A stretch of DNA of 64,000 bases from Leptospira fletcheri (GCF_004769195.1 NZ_RQET01000010.1:1-64000), one strand, 5' to 3'; positions 48,468 to 59,723 are shown, counted from the first letter of the stretch. Notes: generated from the letters alone by a model not told the origin. Translations and numbers: made by a program.

Positions 48468-50255
48468 CTATTCCCCTCTTTCTTTGATCGTAGTTTCCCG
48501 ATTCAGGATCTTTTCTCTCTCCAGTTCGTAACGTTCTTGCTGGAGCTTTTTCTTGGCGGTCATCTTGTCCGCAAGTTCCCGATTGTCCAAAATATGTGGA
48601 GTAATGAAAACCATTAGATTGGTCTTCTTATTCTGCTCCGTAGTTCTTCGGAATGCCCATCCCAAATAAGGGATATCGCCCAGAAGTGGAATCTTGATCA
48701 GCCGTTTCTCCTTATCACTGGAGATTAGACCTCCGATCACGATCGTTTGTCGATTGTCTAATGTGATCGTCGTTTTTATTTCCCTTCTATTGAAGGTTGG
48801 GTTTCCTCCGGAAAGCGCGATGGAGGCGATGTTCTTAATTTCCTGGAGTAAGTCCAAAGTGATCTTATTGTTCTTATTTACATGCGGTGTGAATTTCAGT
48901 TTGATTCCGGTCGGACGATACTCGTATTGGTCGACTGTGACCGCGTTTGCCCCTCCCAAACCCGCGTTTCTACTTTGGGTACGGACCGGAACGTCCTGCC
49001 CGACGTTGATCTCGGCCTCCTGGTTGTCCAAGGTCAGCACTTGCGGTGCCGAAAGAACGTTGAAATTCTCGTTTCCTTGATTCGCACTCAAAATCCCCAA
49101 GATCTGCTGGGAGCCTGCTTGGACGAATCCGAGAGAGAAGCCGGAAAGCGTATTCACATTCGGATTCATTCTCCCGCTGGAATTGATGATATTTCCTTCC
49201 TTCGCGAGACCGGAGTTGAATTGTCCGTACGGTCCCTGGTTTAGGTAACGCCAATCAATACCGAAATCGTTTTGGTCGTTGGAAGAAAGTTCCACGATCA
49301 GAACTTCCAACAGAACCTGCTTTCTGGAAGAATCCAAGATTCGTATGATTTTCCGGATTTCGTTCCATTCCGCTTCGGTAGCCGTGACAATGACAGAATT
49401 GGATTCTTTGTGGGAAACCGCCTTGATCTTTTCCACTTTTGCAGGCGGGGGAGGAGGAACTCCCGGCTGGTTGGAAACCGGTGTGGGTTGGTCTCCGACG
49501 ACGGGGTTGTCCAATTTAATCAGAGTAGCGGCGATTTTTTCGGCCTCGCTATGCTCTAAAGTATAAATATGAATGTCTCCGGCGGAAGACACAGACCCGG
49601 GAGTGCCTTCGCTCGCTTTGGCGTCCAATTCGTTTACTAAAATCAATAATTTATTGATGTCGGCTGTGGATCCGGAAAGCACGATGGTATTCGTGTTCCT
49701 GTAAACGATGATATCCGTATTCGGGGATGTCAGCCTCTTTAAAACCGGCTCTAGTTCCTCCGGTTTAACGTTCTCTACGGGAATGATTTGGGTGATGATC
49801 CGATTGTCGGTCGCTTCCGTCTCCGAAATAGGCTCCTTGCCCACACGGATAAAGGAGGATCTTGCAAGAGCATCCTTCATTTTTACGATCGTAATCAGAT
49901 CCGCCTCTTCTACGATCGCGAACCCCATAGATTCCAGAACTGCCTTCATAAAAGGGAAGGCGTTTTTAACGGGAATTTCCTTTTGAGAGATGATGGTGAT
50001 TTTCTTTCCTTTCAGGCTTTCATCCAAAAGGATATTCTTCTTTAGGATGGCGCTCATCCCTTTTAAGAAATCGTTCAGCTCCGTATCTCTCCAATTTGCG
50101 AAGAAAGTCCTTTCTTTGGAGTCTTCCGTAGGAGTCGAACGTTTGGTCCCTTTCTTTGTGGATTGGGAATGTATTGTCTCTGTATAAGTCATCAAAAGCA
50201 ACAGGGTAATCGTTGCCGTCTTTAGATATTTGACTTTTGGATTTAACTTACGCAT
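48468..50255 (-). CDS. gspD: Type II secretion outer-membrane secretin GspD
   Basis: 595 residues from the ATG at 50255 (AAGG upstream, seven bases after the gspC stop). A signal peptide runs to about residue 30. Then come N0-N3 domains ([54 protein letters not shown]) and the secretin core, with [20 protein letters not shown] and the VFITPHIL terminal segment. It forms the outer-membrane channel. The C-terminus is a basic, coiled S-domain-like tail where a pilotin may bind. Confidence 0.96.
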   Translation of the reverse strand: MRKLNPKVKYLKTATITLLLLMTYTETIHSQSTKKGTKRSTPTEDSKERTFFANWRDTELNDFLKGMSAILKKNILLDESLKGKKITIISQKEIPVKNAFPFMKAVLESMGFAIVEEADLITIVKMKDALARSSFIRVGKEPISETEATDNRIITQIIPVENVKPEELEPVLKRLTSPNTDIIVYRNTNTIVLSGSTADINKLLILVNELDAKASEGTPGSVSSAGDIHIYTLEHSEAEKIAATLIKLDNPVVGDQPTPVSNQPGVPPPPPAKVEKIKAVSHKESNSVIVTATEAEWNEIRKIIRILDSSRKQVLLEVLIVELSSNDQNDFGIDWRYLNQGPYGQFNSGLAKEGNIINSSGRMNPNVNTLSGFSLGFVQAGSQQILGILSANQGNENFNVLSAPQVLTLDNQEAEINVGQDVPVRTQSRNAGLGGANAVTVDQYEYRPTGIKLKFTPHVNKNNKITLDLLQEIKNIASIALSGGNPTFNRREIKTTITLDNRQTIVIGGLISSDKEKRLIKIPLLGDIPYLGWAFRRTTEQNKKTNLMVFITPHILDNRELADKMTAKKKLQQERYELEREKILNRETTIKERGE

Positions 50256-50262
50256 GCAACCT

Positions 50263-51159
50263 TCAATTTCGAATGATAAATTCATAGGAGAGCACCTTCC
50301 CTCCTCTTTCCACATCTACGGATATTTTTTCGGCATTTTTGACGGAGTTCCAGATCTCCAACATTTTCTCCGTTTCGTTTAAGGGCATTCCGTTTACCCT
50401 TCGGACCACGTCTCCACTACGGGCTCCCAGAGCGTAGAAAATATGGTCGTTTCCTATACTATAGATTTTGTATCCGGTGATCGCGTTATTTTCCATAAAA
50501 GGACCGAACCTGGCGTTCTTGTATATGGCGGTAGGATCCTTCAATTTTTTATTCACGTCCTGTCTGGAAAGGACTTTCCGGATGGAATCTCCCGAGCTTT
50601 TAGCGCCAGGATCCGCAGCGCCTGGGGGACCGCCCGCCAGCTTCGTCCTGGCCTCTCCGGGAGTCTGGCCGATTTCCACTTTTAGGGAGCCTCCCCCTTT
50701 TTCCAGTACAACATGAGTCAGGTTGATGGTCTTGATTTTATAACCGCCGACCGTTTCCCCGGTCGCGAATTCCTCTGCGGCCTGCTTTCCTTTTTCCAGA
50801 ATCGTGACTCTGGCAAAGCTCCAATGCCCGCTGAGAGTCCCCGTAACCCGCATATCTTCCCCTTCTCCGGAATCCGGAGGGGCACCTCCTTCCGCTCCTG
50901 CCGCAGCCTCGCCCACCGGAGCGAGACTACCCCGGAACAGGTTTCCGGTCACCATCTCCTCGTAAGAGGACATAGCGATTGTGATCGGAGGAGCCGTCCT
51001 ACGAACAGGTGCATTAGAAGCTCCCGTCTGGATGTCGGGTGTAAGAAATAATAGGAGCACTCCCCGGAACAGATAAGCCAGGGAAAGGGAAAATAAAATT
51101 ACGATCGGAATCAGTGCGTAAAAAGTATTTTTCCGTAGCTCGATAAAAAACGCGTTCAT
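50263..51159 (-). CDS. gspC: Type II secretion inner-membrane protein GspC
   Basis: 298 residues: a short cytoplasmic start, one transmembrane helix (about 13-38), a periplasmic homology region (about 65-165) that contacts GspD, a Gly/Ala/Pro-rich linker, and a PDZ-like domain (about 205-298, [16 protein letters not shown]). It links platform and secretin and may recruit substrates. First of the gspC-N operon, 92 bases after the M23 peptidase gene. Confidence 0.92.
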   Translation of the reverse strand: MNAFFIELRKNTFYALIPIVILFSLSLAYLFRGVLLLFLTPDIQTGASNAPVRRTAPPITIAMSSYEEMVTGNLFRGSLAPVGEAAAGAEGGAPPDSGEGEDMRVTGTLSGHWSFARVTILEKGKQAAEEFATGETVGGYKIKTINLTHVVLEKGGGSLKVEIGQTPGEARTKLAGGPPGAADPGAKSSGDSIRKVLSRQDVNKKLKDPTAIYKNARFGPFMENNAITGYKIYSIGNDHIFYALGARSGDVVRRVNGMPLNETEKMLEIWNSVKNAEKISVDVERGGKVLSYEFIIRN

Positions 51160-51251
51160 GGGTAGTGGTGATTTGAACCTTTCGTACGATTTCGCCCTTT
51201 ATCGGGTGGAAGGAACGGAACCATACTTTCAAAGTACTTTCTTCGGAGGTT

Positions 51252-52265
51252 TTAGAGTTTCGCCACTTTTCCTGTCTCCAGGTTAGTGACAATCTTCAAA
51301 GTCTTCCTTAGGGCGATCTCCGGGTTGATCCTATTTCCATTCAGAAACACTTCGAAATGAAGGTGGGAACCAGTGGCAGAACCGGTGCGACCTACTCCAC
51401 CTATGACCGTGCCTGCGCGGACTTTGGTTCCCTGCTCCACGGTTATTTTCGCACAATGTGCATACATAGTTTTGTAGCCGTTGCCATGGTCTACGATCAC
51501 GCTGTTTCCGTATCCGCCGTTAATACCTGCAAAGGAAACCGTTCCATCCGCGGACGCGAGAATCGGCGCTCCTTGCGGCCCGGCTAAATCGATTCCGGTA
51601 TGATAACCGCCGCCTCCCGTGTGAAACGGATCCTTTCTCCGTCCGTATCGGGAAGTGACACGCGAATTTACGACCGGAGTCAGAAAAACTCTACGGTGCT
51701 CTATTTTTTGTCTGGTGGCATTCGCTACCTTGACCGGAACGTTTAAATTCTGTCCGACCTTAAGAACGGATCCTTTTTGTAATCCGTTCGCTTCCGTGAT
51801 CCTCGCTGCGGTGGTTTTCAGGCTTTTTGCGATCCGGAATAACGTATCCTTCGGTTTTACGACGTAATTCTTGATGATGACTCCGCTCTGGTGAACGATT
51901 CTGGAGGAAATGATCGGATTAATATTGATAAAGGACGGCAATTCTAGATTCGATTTGTCTTTATGATAACTGACTGCGGAATATTTATCTGCCTGCCACT
52001 CTTCGGGAGATTGGGAGAACAATTGTTTGATTTTCCTTTCTTCCCGATCGGTAAAAAAGGAGGAGTCTTTGCTTGCGTAATCGTTGATCGCAGAATCGTA
52101 ATTCTTTAACGGATCCGCCGATAGAGAGGAAGCGACTAGGGCAGAGATCAATGGAAGATAGAGAATCGTCCGGTTCACGTATTTAATATCGGTCCGCCGT
52201 ACTTCGGTTCTTGAACCGGGGAGATTCGGTCTCCTACTTTTTCTTTTTGTATTCCGTGAGCTCAT
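51252..52265 (-). CDS. LysM-containing M23 metallopeptidase
   Basis: 337 residues if the ATG at 52265 is used; that start overlaps the lipoprotein gene and leaves a 30-residue basic leader before the signal peptide. A GTG at 52178 gives a cleaner signal peptide, so the start is unsettled. A LysM domain ([17 protein letters not shown]) is followed by an M23 peptidase domain with [14 protein letters not shown] and HLHFEVF (zinc ligands). M23 enzymes cut peptide cross-links in peptidoglycan. Its position directly before gspC suggests a role in letting the secretin span the wall, by inference. Confidence 0.85.
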   Translation of the reverse strand: MSSRNTKRKSRRPNLPGSRTEVRRTDIKYVNRTILYLPLISALVASSLSADPLKNYDSAINDYASKDSSFFTDREERKIKQLFSQSPEEWQADKYSAVSYHKDKSNLELPSFININPIISSRIVHQSGVIIKNYVVKPKDTLFRIAKSLKTTAARITEANGLQKGSVLKVGQNLNVPVKVANATRQKIEHRRVFLTPVVNSRVTSRYGRRKDPFHTGGGGYHTGIDLAGPQGAPILASADGTVSFAGINGGYGNSVIVDHGNGYKTMYAHCAKITVEQGTKVRAGTVIGGVGRTGSATGSHLHFEVFLNGNRINPEIALRKTLKIVTNLETGKVAKL

Positions 52266-52608
52266 TGTCGATCAGTTTATCCAAATCTTCTATCTTAATG
52301 GATCTTTTTTCGAAATCCTCGTTCACCTGGTAAGCCAATAACCTTCCGATCGCGTGCTCCCGCTTTTGGTCAGCGGGGAAGCATTTGACTTTTATGAGAG
52401 AGGGAGTCGATTCTATATATATCCGCACCAACATTCCCTTTTTAAAAGTCTCCGTCGCGGAAACTTTGGTGTCCCGCTTTAAGGCATAGACCTTATCTTG
52501 GTAATAAGTATTGATATTGGATAATTTATCCTGTTTGATCAACCGGGAGCCGCACTGGAAGGTCAGCAAAGCCAGTAGAAAAACGAGGATTCGCACCATT
52601 TCTGGCAT
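52234..52608 (-). CDS. Small lipoprotein upstream of the type II secretion operon
   Basis: 124 residues with a lipobox LTFQC at about residues 15-19 after a short hydrophobic leader. The body is small, basic and without a recognised fold; the C-terminus is Lys-rich. Database entries call similar leptospiral proteins type II secretion-associated lipoproteins, as far as I recall. It could be a pilotin (GspS/AspS) that carries GspD to the outer membrane. It overlaps the M23 gene and so lies in the same transcription unit. Confidence 0.7.
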   Translation of the reverse strand: MPEMVRILVFLLALLTFQCGSRLIKQDKLSNINTYYQDKVYALKRDTKVSATETFKKGMLVRIYIESTPSLIKVKCFPADQKREHAIGRLLAYQVNEDFEKRSIKIEDLDKLIDNELTEYKKKK

Positions 52609-52689
52609 AGGTTACTCGGTTACCGGAAGGGATAAACTAGTTTTTCGAAAAAAAGCGGTCGAATCCGGGTTTCTTGCACCTGTTTGCGC

Positions 52690-54225
52690 ATGCAGGAAAA
52701 CAGACTGATTCGATTGAAAGGCGCTTCTTTGGACGGGACCCAGGCGTTTCCTGTACAGGTGGAGGTGAACGTAAAACGAGGGATTCCTAGATTTACGATT
52801 ACCGGTTTGGCGGCCACCTCTATCAAAGAATCTTCGGACAGGATCCGGGTCGCCATCGAAAATAGCGGATTCGAATCTCCTCTCGCAAATGTTTTGGTGC
52901 ATCTGGGCCCCGCCAGTCGTAAAAAACAGGGCACATATCTGGATTTGCCGATTGCCGTCGGACTTTTGCACCTCACCGGCCAATGCCCGGACCCGGAAAC
53001 GGGAAAGAATCTCCTCTGGCTCGGGGAACTCGGATTGGATGGGAGCGTAAAACCTGTCCGGGGGATTTTACACATTCTGAGGCAGTTGGAATCCGGATCG
53101 TATCGTGCGGTTGTCGTTCCCTGGGAAAATCGGGAGGAAGCTGCGTTACAAACCCGTATTCCTGTGATTTCGATCAAGCATCTCAATCAGCTGGAATCCG
53201 TTTTATCGGGAAAGGTTTTGTCGGAGCCCAAAACTTCCGTCCGAATCAAATTCCAACAGCTTCCGGACTCGTTGGAAATCTATCGGGACCAAATGCCGGG
53301 TTTGCGAGCCGTTCAGATTTCCGCTGCGGGCTGGCACCACTGCCTACTTTCAGGCCCGCCCGGCGCCGGAAAAAGCATGTTGGCCCGCTTGGGGTATTCG
53401 CTTCTACCGCCGCTTAGGGAAAGCGAAGCCCTGGACCTATTATCCTTAAGATCCCTTCAGGAACAGATCGTCGTTCCGGAAGCATCGCGACCCTTTCGGA
53501 GTCCTCACCATACGACTTCGGACGTGGCTCTCGTGGGCGGTTCCAGTTCCTTACGCATGGGGGAAGTCACTTTAGCGGGTCATGGAATTCTTTTTTTGGA
53601 CGAATTGGCCGAGTTTAAACCGAATCATTTGCAGGCCTTGCGGGAACCTATGGAGGAGGGTTATATAACGGTTTCTAGAATCTCGGGTTCGGTCACCTAC
53701 CCTTCTCCCTTTTTGCTGATCGGAGCCACCAATCCCTGCCCGTGCGGATTCTACCAATCCTCGCATGATGTTTGTATTTGCAAAATTTCGAAAGTTCAAT
53801 CCTACCAGTCGGCGATTACCGGTCCTTTTTTGGACCGAATCGAAATTTTTCTCCATCTAGGCACCGGAAGTAAACCGAACCGGGAAAGAGTAAAAATAGA
53901 TCTCGTCCGACTTAGGGAATCGATCCGATCGGCTTCCGAGAGGCAGGAAAAACGACTTCTGGCAGCAACGGGAAAACTCTATAACGGAAGACTTAGAGGA
54001 GAGGAAATACTTAGGTGGATCCCTCTTTCCTCCAAATCGGAGGAATTGGTTTCTAAAGCGGTTCGTAAAAGAAGCTTAAGTATTCGGAAAATGCTCCAGT
54101 TACGGAAGATCGCCAGAACGATCGCGGATTTAGATGGGAGAAACGAGATTGAGGAGAGGGATTTGGAGGAGGCCCTTGTTTTCCTGAATTCCGGATGGTT
54201 TCCGGAAAACAGGGCCGCTGCCTGA
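52690..54225 (+). CDS. comM: ComM/YifB-type Mg-chelatase-like AAA+ ATPase
   Basis: 511 residues from the ATG at 52690. N-terminal ChlI-like domain (about 15-135), Walker A GPPGAGKSMLA near 222, GILFLDELAEF (Walker B), and the NPCPCGFY motif with a Cys cluster at about 350-370, then the C-terminal Mg-chelatase-type region. In naturally competent bacteria ComM is a branch-migration helicase for incoming DNA; it also occurs widely without competence. It is divergent from the gsp-linked lipoprotein. Confidence 0.94.
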   Translation: MQENRLIRLKGASLDGTQAFPVQVEVNVKRGIPRFTITGLAATSIKESSDRIRVAIENSGFESPLANVLVHLGPASRKKQGTYLDLPIAVGLLHLTGQCPDPETGKNLLWLGELGLDGSVKPVRGILHILRQLESGSYRAVVVPWENREEAALQTRIPVISIKHLNQLESVLSGKVLSEPKTSVRIKFQQLPDSLEIYRDQMPGLRAVQISAAGWHHCLLSGPPGAGKSMLARLGYSLLPPLRESEALDLLSLRSLQEQIVVPEASRPFRSPHHTTSDVALVGGSSSLRMGEVTLAGHGILFLDELAEFKPNHLQALREPMEEGYITVSRISGSVTYPSPFLLIGATNPCPCGFYQSSHDVCICKISKVQSYQSAITGPFLDRIEIFLHLGTGSKPNRERVKIDLVRLRESIRSASERQEKRLLAATGKLYNGRLRGEEILRWIPLSSKSEELVSKAVRKRSLSIRKMLQLRKIARTIADLDGRNEIEERDLEEALVFLNSGWFPENRAAA

Positions 54226-54258
54226 ACTTAGGTTCTTTCGACGTGTTTGTGTTTGTGG

Positions 54259-54456
54259 TTATTTGGACAGGAAATGCGAGAGTTCCATAGCGATCTTATC
54301 GATCGCAAAATCGATATAACTTTCGTCCTCGATTTTCTTTTTGTAGTCCTCGAATTTCCGCTTTTTGATCGGAATTCCTCGTTTTCTCAGAATGACCGGA
54401 TCGGGACCGAAAGGATCGGTCTCGGCCAGGTTACCGAGAATTTGGATGCTTTTCAT
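54259..54456 (-). CDS. Small protein of unknown function
   Basis: 65 residues from the ATG at 54456 (a longer frame to 54489 also exists). Seen: FGPDPVILRKRGIPIKKRKFEDYKKKIEDES, an unusually conserved-looking basic and acidic mix without hydrophobic segments. It follows yraN on the same strand after 95 bases. It has a plausible composition for a gene, but I recognise no family. Confidence 0.5.
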   Translation of the reverse strand: MKSIQILGNLAETDPFGPDPVILRKRGIPIKKRKFEDYKKKIEDESYIDFAIDKIAMELSHFLSK

Positions 54457-54551
54457 AGTTACTTCCTTGTAACGATTTGAGGTCCTCATCCTTGAGAACC
54501 CGCAGACAATTCGAAAATCGACTCGAATGCCGGAAGCCTTAACGATGGTTT

Positions 54552-54908
54552 TCAGAATAGGTTACGATAAAAATTCAGTTCCCTTTTTTCGTTTAAAAAG
54601 GCCAAACAAAAAGAGACAGAACACCCCTTCAAGGAAACGTTCTTGTTCAAATAAGCCTCGGCGACCGCGCGCATCTTTCTTCTTTTTCCTACGGAGAAGA
54701 CTTCCAACGGATGGGAGAACCCGGTAGAACTCCAGAACTTGACTTCTATAAAGAAAAGGTGTTCCCCCTTTCGGGCGATTATGTCCGCTTCACCGATTCG
54801 AATGCGAAAGTTCCGCGTAAGAACGGTGTAGCCTTCCCGTATGAGAAATGAGGTAACGATCTCCTCGCCTAAAATTCCTTTCGCTCGATTTTCCCGGAAA
54901 CGATTCAT
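54552..54908 (-). CDS. yraN: YraN/UPF0102 family nuclease-like protein
   Basis: 118 residues. GEADIIARKGEHLFFIEVKF gives the GExD...ExK core of a restriction-endonuclease-like fold. The family usually sits beside rnhB; here a regulator and two export-like genes intervene. Function is unknown, perhaps DNA repair or uptake. Confidence 0.9.
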   Translation of the reverse strand: MNRFRENRAKGILGEEIVTSFLIREGYTVLTRNFRIRIGEADIIARKGEHLFFIEVKFWSSTGFSHPLEVFSVGKRRKMRAVAEAYLNKNVSLKGCSVSFCLAFLNEKRELNFYRNLF

Positions 54909-54962
54909 ATTTGGAACGGTTCCGGAAAGCTCGGGGACGGAATGTTTCAGAACTCGATCGTA

Positions 54963-56153
54963 TCAGTGACTGCCCGTAACGTCCTGCAGGTCCAGAGCCT
55001 TAACGATAAAGAGATGGTTCTCCTTCACCAAATCCACAAGAATGAGATGGCGAACGAAAGTTCCGTATTCGTCTTTTAGAATGCGGATACTAGGCCTGAG
55101 AGGTTTATCCGGATTGGAGCTAAGCACGATCCCGATCCGCTTGTCGGAAAGTTCCACGCAGGATCCCACCGGGTATAGGGATACGTGATTCAGAAAAGTG
55201 CGCACGATTTTTAAATCGAACTTTCCCACGTCCATGCTGATCATGGACTTGATCGCCTCGTGCGGAAGAATCCTTTTGCGATGCGGACGGTTCGTGATCA
55301 ACGCGGAAAAATTGTCGGCAATCGCATAGATTCTCGCCGCTTCTTCGATGGACGCTCCCGCCAATTTTTGCGGATACCCTTTTCCATCGTATCTTTCGTG
55401 GTGCTGGAGAGCTACCACGGCTAGGCTGTTCTTGATCTTAATCCTCTGGGTCAGAATTTGGTATCCGATGATGGTGTGTTTTAGGATCGATTTGTATTCC
55501 TCGTCGTTCAGTTGGTCCGTTTTTTCGGAAATGGTCGCCGGAACCTTTGTCATCCCCACGTCTGCGACCAAACAGGAAATAGCAAGGTCCACCATTTTTG
55601 GGCGGGAATAATCCAGCAATTTCCCGATGATGAGAGCGTAAAAAGTGGAGTTTGTGATCTGGTTATACAGATAATACCCCGGGTTGTTCATCCCTAAGAT
55701 CAGATAGGAAAGATTGCTGTGGGTTCTTACGAAGTCCGCCATTGCCTCGGCTTGGTCCCGGATCGGACCGTATTCGAAGGTCTTCTCTTCGGCCGCTTTT
55801 CTGTATACGTCCTGAACTACGTTGAACGTGGCTTTGTACAACGAGGAAAATTGGATCTTGATTCGATTCAGGTTGTCGTAGATTCCCTTGAGCGGTAGAA
55901 GGTCTTCATCTACGATCGTGCTTAGAATGACGTCCTCTATCTGGGTTTCTAAAAATTCCGGATCCGTATTGATTTGCAAAGGATCCCCGTGAGTAAGCAC
56001 TTCCGTGATTCCGAACCTCTTCAACCTTTCCAAATCGGAATCCGTGATCGGTGTATTGGAAGTAATAAAAAGGTTTTCCTTGTCCAGATAAACGGGTTTG
56101 GTGAATCTCATCCCCGGTTTCAGTTCCGCAACACTTACTTTTTTCATTTTCAA
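54963..56153 (-). CDS. HD-GYP-related protein, metal site degenerate
   Basis: 396 residues: an N-terminal DUF3391-like segment ([17 protein letters not shown]), a linker, then an HD-GYP domain (about 160-320). The key HD dyad reads AD (A197, D198) and the first histidine position reads Asn168, while [11 protein letters not shown] and AIAD near 280 are kept. Canonical HD-GYP enzymes hydrolyse cyclic-di-GMP; loss of two metal ligands argues for a binding or scaffolding role. It lies four bases after the FlhB-tail gene. Confidence 0.82.
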   Translation of the reverse strand: MKMKKVSVAELKPGMRFTKPVYLDKENLFITSNTPITDSDLERLKRFGITEVLTHGDPLQINTDPEFLETQIEDVILSTIVDEDLLPLKGIYDNLNRIKIQFSSLYKATFNVVQDVYRKAAEEKTFEYGPIRDQAEAMADFVRTHSNLSYLILGMNNPGYYLYNQITNSTFYALIIGKLLDYSRPKMVDLAISCLVADVGMTKVPATISEKTDQLNDEEYKSILKHTIIGYQILTQRIKIKNSLAVVALQHHERYDGKGYPQKLAGASIEEAARIYAIADNFSALITNRPHRKRILPHEAIKSMISMDVGKFDLKIVRTFLNHVSLYPVGSCVELSDKRIGIVLSSNPDKPLRPSIRILKDEYGTFVRHLILVDLVKENHLFIVKALDLQDVTGSH

Positions 56154-56157
56154 TTCC

Positions 56158-56427
56158 TTAAAACATTTCGCCTGCTTCGTTTTCTCCTAACAAGTATGCG
56201 AAAACCGCCGCTACAGCTCTATACAAATTCTCCGGAATTTCCTCTCCTGCCTGGAGAGAATATAAGGACTCCGCTAGAGGCGGATTGGATACGATAGGAA
56301 TCCGATGATTCTCTGCCACTCGTCGAATGTGATCGGCTAAAAAACCTTCCCCGGTCGCGACGACTTTCGGTGCGGTATCTTGTTTCGGAACGAATTTAAG
56401 GGCGATTCCTAGCTTCAAGCGCTCCAT
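56158..56427 (-). CDS. FlhB C-terminal-domain-like protein (FhlB type)
   Basis: 89 residues matching the cytoplasmic domain of FlhB/YscU without the membrane part: [18 protein letters not shown], then [27 protein letters not shown]. The NPTH autocleavage site of full FlhB is not present. Such proteins occur beside FliK-like genes and can substitute for the FlhB tail in export switching. It overlaps the upstream gene by 13 bases. Confidence 0.82.
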   Translation of the reverse strand: MERLKLGIALKFVPKQDTAPKVVATGEGFLADHIRRVAENHRIPIVSNPPLAESLYSLQAGEEIPENLYRAVAAVFAYLLGENEAGEMF

Positions 56428-57224
56428 TCCCTCCTTTGAAAGGAAGGTTTGTACGAAATTCGAACCTCCCGGAATTTTACTCCGTTTTTCTCCAGAAATT
56501 CCCTGAATTTTTTCCGATTTTCCCCCATGTGCAAGTACATTTTAAAGCTACTATAAGTTGCGGTTAAAATCAAGTCCGTAGCGTCCTCCTTTTTCCAATG
56601 GAAGCGATAGAGACTCGGCCCACCATTTTTAGACTCGATCCTAAGCACGAAGATTTTCCCTTTTTGGTCCTTCCCTAGATAACCCTCGGCTTGGTCTTCT
56701 TCTCCCAATTTCCAGGAAAAAAAGGGAGTTTCCCCTTTCCAATCCAAGAATGGAAAATACGTCTTTAGAAAAGAAAGGATTCCCTCCTGAGACTGGGGCC
56801 CGTCTTCTTGTCTCAGCAGTTTTTCCAATGTGGCAAGAACGCCCGTTTTGGAGAGCGGGATCGGCTCTTCGATTTCTCCCCCTTCCGTTAGTCGCCTTTC
56901 TAGTATTTTCCACTTAGTACCTTGTTGGGTTAAAAACCTTTCCAGTTTCAGTTCTTCCCCTTCGATTAAAGGCGTTTCGGTTCTGATTTCCCTGTTTTGT
57001 CCTTCCCAAAATAGAACAGCCTTTCCTTCCCGGCTTCCCTCCCTGACCCAAACACGAAAGAAAGGCGCTTCCTTGGATTCTCCATCGAACGCTTCCGGAT
57101 GGGAAATCAGCCGCACGAATCCGATCGAATCCATGTTTTTGACTGGATCGGCTTCCGGTCCTTTCACGTTCGGTGTTCTGGGAAATTCTTTCGGATAAAA
57201 TGGAATTGGCGGGATCGGACTCAT
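56415..57224 (-). CDS. Unknown protein, possibly FliK-like
   Basis: 269 residues, no signal or membrane segment. The N-terminus is Pro-rich. The C-terminal 70 residues ([29 protein letters not shown]) have the strand-helix layout of the FliK C-terminal domain, but similarity is weak. Coupling to an FlhB-tail gene (13-base overlap) and to rnhB (ATGA) favours a role in flagellar export control. I would not assign a name from the sequence alone. Confidence 0.55.
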   Translation of the reverse strand: MSPIPPIPFYPKEFPRTPNVKGPEADPVKNMDSIGFVRLISHPEAFDGESKEAPFFRVWVREGSREGKAVLFWEGQNREIRTETPLIEGEELKLERFLTQQGTKWKILERRLTEGGEIEEPIPLSKTGVLATLEKLLRQEDGPQSQEGILSFLKTYFPFLDWKGETPFFSWKLGEEDQAEGYLGKDQKGKIFVLRIESKNGGPSLYRFHWKKEDATDLILTATYSSFKMYLHMGENRKKFREFLEKNGVKFREVRISYKPSFQRREWSA

Positions 57225-57886
57225 TGGAATTTTTTCGTGAAGGACAAACGATGGATTCTACAGAGACCCAAGGCTCGGATCGCTTTTTCGTGATTTGCGC
57301 TTCCGTAACCCTTATGGGAATCGAAACCGTACCCTGGAAATTTGGAAGCGATTCCTCTCATCCAGCGATCCCTGGCAACCTTTGCGATAATGGAAGCCGC
57401 AGCTATACTTGCGATCCGGGAATCCCCTTTCGTATAATAGTGTGACCTATTCCGAAGAAAGTTGGATTCGACATATTTGGAAAAATTGTAATTTCCGTCT
57501 ATGAGCAGGAACGGTTCCCCCCTTTCTTTTGTGATCGGAGAACGGAGCGCTAACCTGTAACATTTAGCGATTCCTTCCAGTACTGCACGATTGATTCCGA
57601 AACGGTCGATGTAGGAATGGGAAACGAAAGTGTGACAACGAATGGGAGCGATTTCCAGGATTTCGGAATAGAGTCTTTCCCTCTTGGATTCCGAGAGTTT
57701 CTTGGAATCGTCTAACCCTGGTAAAAGAGCGCCCTTTAGAATCGAATCGAATTGTTGGGGAAAAAAGGAAACGAGAGCGATAGAGAGAGGTCCTGCGTAA
57801 GGGCCCCGACCGGCTTCATCTATCCCGCAAGGGATTCCTTGCGGGTAAAAACGGGATTCTTCGGGTTCGAAGTTTCCCGCGGGCAA
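57221..57886 (-). CDS. rnhB: Ribonuclease HII
   Basis: 221 residues. [13 protein letters not shown] near residue 18 holds the first acidic residues and [14 protein letters not shown] the conserved late motif. It removes RNA from RNA-DNA hybrids, including single ribonucleotides. It starts three bases after rplS ends. Confidence 0.95.
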   Translation of the reverse strand: MPAGNFEPEESRFYPQGIPCGIDEAGRGPYAGPLSIALVSFFPQQFDSILKGALLPGLDDSKKLSESKRERLYSEILEIAPIRCHTFVSHSYIDRFGINRAVLEGIAKCYRLALRSPITKERGEPFLLIDGNYNFSKYVESNFLRNRSHYYTKGDSRIASIAAASIIAKVARDRWMRGIASKFPGYGFDSHKGYGSANHEKAIRALGLCRIHRLSFTKKFQ

Positions 57887-57889
57887 TTC

Positions 57890-58318
57890 TTATTCGGAAG
57901 CAGGAGTCGCAGCGGAAGCTGCTGCAGCTTCTTCCGCAGCCTGACGCTTTTTATCTTCTGCAACCAGAATTTTACCGCCTTTCAGTTCGCGGATACGAGC
58001 GGATTTCCCTGAGCGTTCCCGTAGGAAGAACAATTTAGAACGACGAACTCGACCTTTCCGAATCAATTCGATCTTCGCGATTCTGGGAGAATACAGTGGG
58101 AAAACCCTTTCCACACCTACATCATAGGAGATCCTACGAACCGTGAAAGATTTTCCGTTTCCGCCGTTTGAGATGGAAATGACTACTCCTTCGTATACCT
58201 GAATGCGCTCTTTTCCGGATTCTTGGATTTTATAATGTACCTTAACGGTGTCCCCGACGTTGAAATTCAGGGTGCGATTTTGATCCGTGGGCAATCCGCC
58301 TTTCAGAAGTTCTTTCAT
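57890..58318 (-). CDS. rplS: Ribosomal protein L19
   Basis: 142 residues; [22 protein letters not shown] and [18 protein letters not shown] are typical. The C-terminal 25 residues are an Ala/Glu-rich extension ([17 protein letters not shown]) beyond the normal length of about 115. It overlaps trmD by ATGA. Confidence 0.97.
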   Translation of the reverse strand: MKELLKGGLPTDQNRTLNFNVGDTVKVHYKIQESGKERIQVYEGVVISISNGGNGKSFTVRRISYDVGVERVFPLYSPRIAKIELIRKGRVRRSKLFFLRERSGKSARIRELKGGKILVAEDKKRQAAEEAAAASAATPASE

Positions 58319-58983
58319 AGATTCCTCGTTTTCTCGGGGTCGATTCTTTTTCTATTCTTCTCACGCCAGGATTCTATCGCAGCGTGATTTCCGCTCAGCA
58401 AAACTTCCGGAACTTTCCATCCGTTGTACTCGGAGGGTTTCGTGTATTGAGGATACTCCAATACGTTTTGATCGTTATGCGACTCGTCTTCCAGGCTTTC
58501 TTGGTCGCCCATGAATCCGGGCAAAAGCCTGGACACGGCGTCCGCGATACAAAGGCTGGCCAAATCTCCGGCTGAAATTACATAATTTCCAAGGGATAGC
58601 TCTATGTCAACAAGATGTTCGGAAACTCGATGGTCGATGCCTTCGTAATATCCGGAGATCAGAGTGATCGGACCTTTTCGTTTGGCTAGACGAACTGCGA
58701 CCTCTTGTGTGAAAGGAATTCCGGAAGGCGTCGGAACAATCACCAGCCCTTTTTGTTCCCCCAGAGATTGCAATGCCAAATGCACCGGTTCCACTTTTAA
58801 TAACATTCCTGGCCCACCCCCATAAGGGGTGTCGTCCACCTTGAAATGTTTGTTATTGGAGTAATCCCGTAAGTGAACGGTATGAACGGAAAAGATCCCG
58901 GCTCGGATCGCTTTTTCCTGCAGGCCTTCGGCAAAATAGGACTGAATCTTAGAAGGGAATAGCGTGATGAAATTAAACTTCAT
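58315..58983 (-). CDS. trmD: tRNA (guanine-N1)-methyltransferase TrmD
   Basis: 222 residues of the SPOUT class. [12 protein letters not shown] and [11 protein letters not shown] line the knotted SAM site. It makes m1G37 in tRNA. It overlaps rimM by 11 bases. Confidence 0.97.
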   Translation of the reverse strand: MKFNFITLFPSKIQSYFAEGLQEKAIRAGIFSVHTVHLRDYSNNKHFKVDDTPYGGGPGMLLKVEPVHLALQSLGEQKGLVIVPTPSGIPFTQEVAVRLAKRKGPITLISGYYEGIDHRVSEHLVDIELSLGNYVISAGDLASLCIADAVSRLLPGFMGDQESLEDESHNDQNVLEYPQYTKPSEYNGWKVPEVLLSGNHAAIESWREKNRKRIDPEKTRNL

Positions 58984-59500
58984 TCCAAACCTCCGGATTC
59001 CTAAGTACGATCCTCTTTTCCGACAAGCGTATTTCGCCTACATAGATTTCCAGAAATGGAATAAGAATTTCCTCTTGATCCGATTCTTGAGCTTGAAATA
59101 CCAATATCGGATGGGCAGGATTTTCCATAAGATCTACGAGAGTCCAACCTAGATCTTCTCCATTTTCCCGGATTCCCTTCAACCCTTTCAGTTCAAAAAG
59201 ATAGAATTCTCCTTCTTTGCTAGGCGGAAAATGGCTGGGATCGACAAATAGATCCCCCCCTGTCAATTTCGCTGAGTCTTCGGGTGTAGAATAACCCTGG
59301 AACAAAAGATGGATTTTACCGGAATGAACCTTTGCTTCGAGTAAGACCAGATCCATATCCGGTTTTCCTCGGAACTTGAGTTTGACTGAAAGAGGGAGTT
59401 GGAGAGAAGGAACCGAACTATCCTGTGCTACCAGCCGGACCAAACCTTTCAATCCGAAAGGTTTGCCCAGCTTTCCGACAAGAATCCGGTCGTCAGTCAA
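58973..59500 (-). CDS. rimM: Ribosome maturation factor RimM
   Basis: 175 residues. [18 protein letters not shown] begins the RimM domain, and a PRC-barrel with [13 protein letters not shown] follows. It assists 30S assembly with S19. It overlaps khpA by eight bases. Confidence 0.95.
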   Translation of the reverse strand: MTDDRILVGKLGKPFGLKGLVRLVAQDSSVPSLQLPLSVKLKFRGKPDMDLVLLEAKVHSGKIHLLFQGYSTPEDSAKLTGGDLFVDPSHFPPSKEGEFYLFELKGLKGIRENGEDLGWTLVDLMENPAHPILVFQAQESDQEEILIPFLEIYVGEIRLSEKRIVLRNPEVWNEV

Positions 59501-59723
59501 TAATTTCTAAGGAGATATTTTTGCCGGCCTTCACCGAGGCTGCCGTAAGGATCGCACGGAGAGACTTTGCGATTCTTCCGTTTTTACCGATCACTTTTCC
59601 CACGTCTTTGGGAGAAACCCGTAACTCCAGAACGGTTTGTTCTTCGCCTTCTATTTCCGTTACGGAAATCTCTTCCGGATGGTCCACTAGAGAAGTAACG
59701 ATATAACGGACTAATTCTTCCAT
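59493..59723 (-). CDS. khpA: KH-domain RNA-binding protein KhpA
   Basis: 76 residues, one KH domain with the GxxG loop in [18 protein letters not shown]. KhpA binds many RNAs with KhpB in Gram-positives. Located between rpsP and rimM as usual. The start shares one base with the rpsP stop. Confidence 0.94.
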   Translation of the reverse strand: MEELVRYIVTSLVDHPEEISVTEIEGEEQTVLELRVSPKDVGKVIGKNGRIAKSLRAILTAASVKAGKNISLEIID

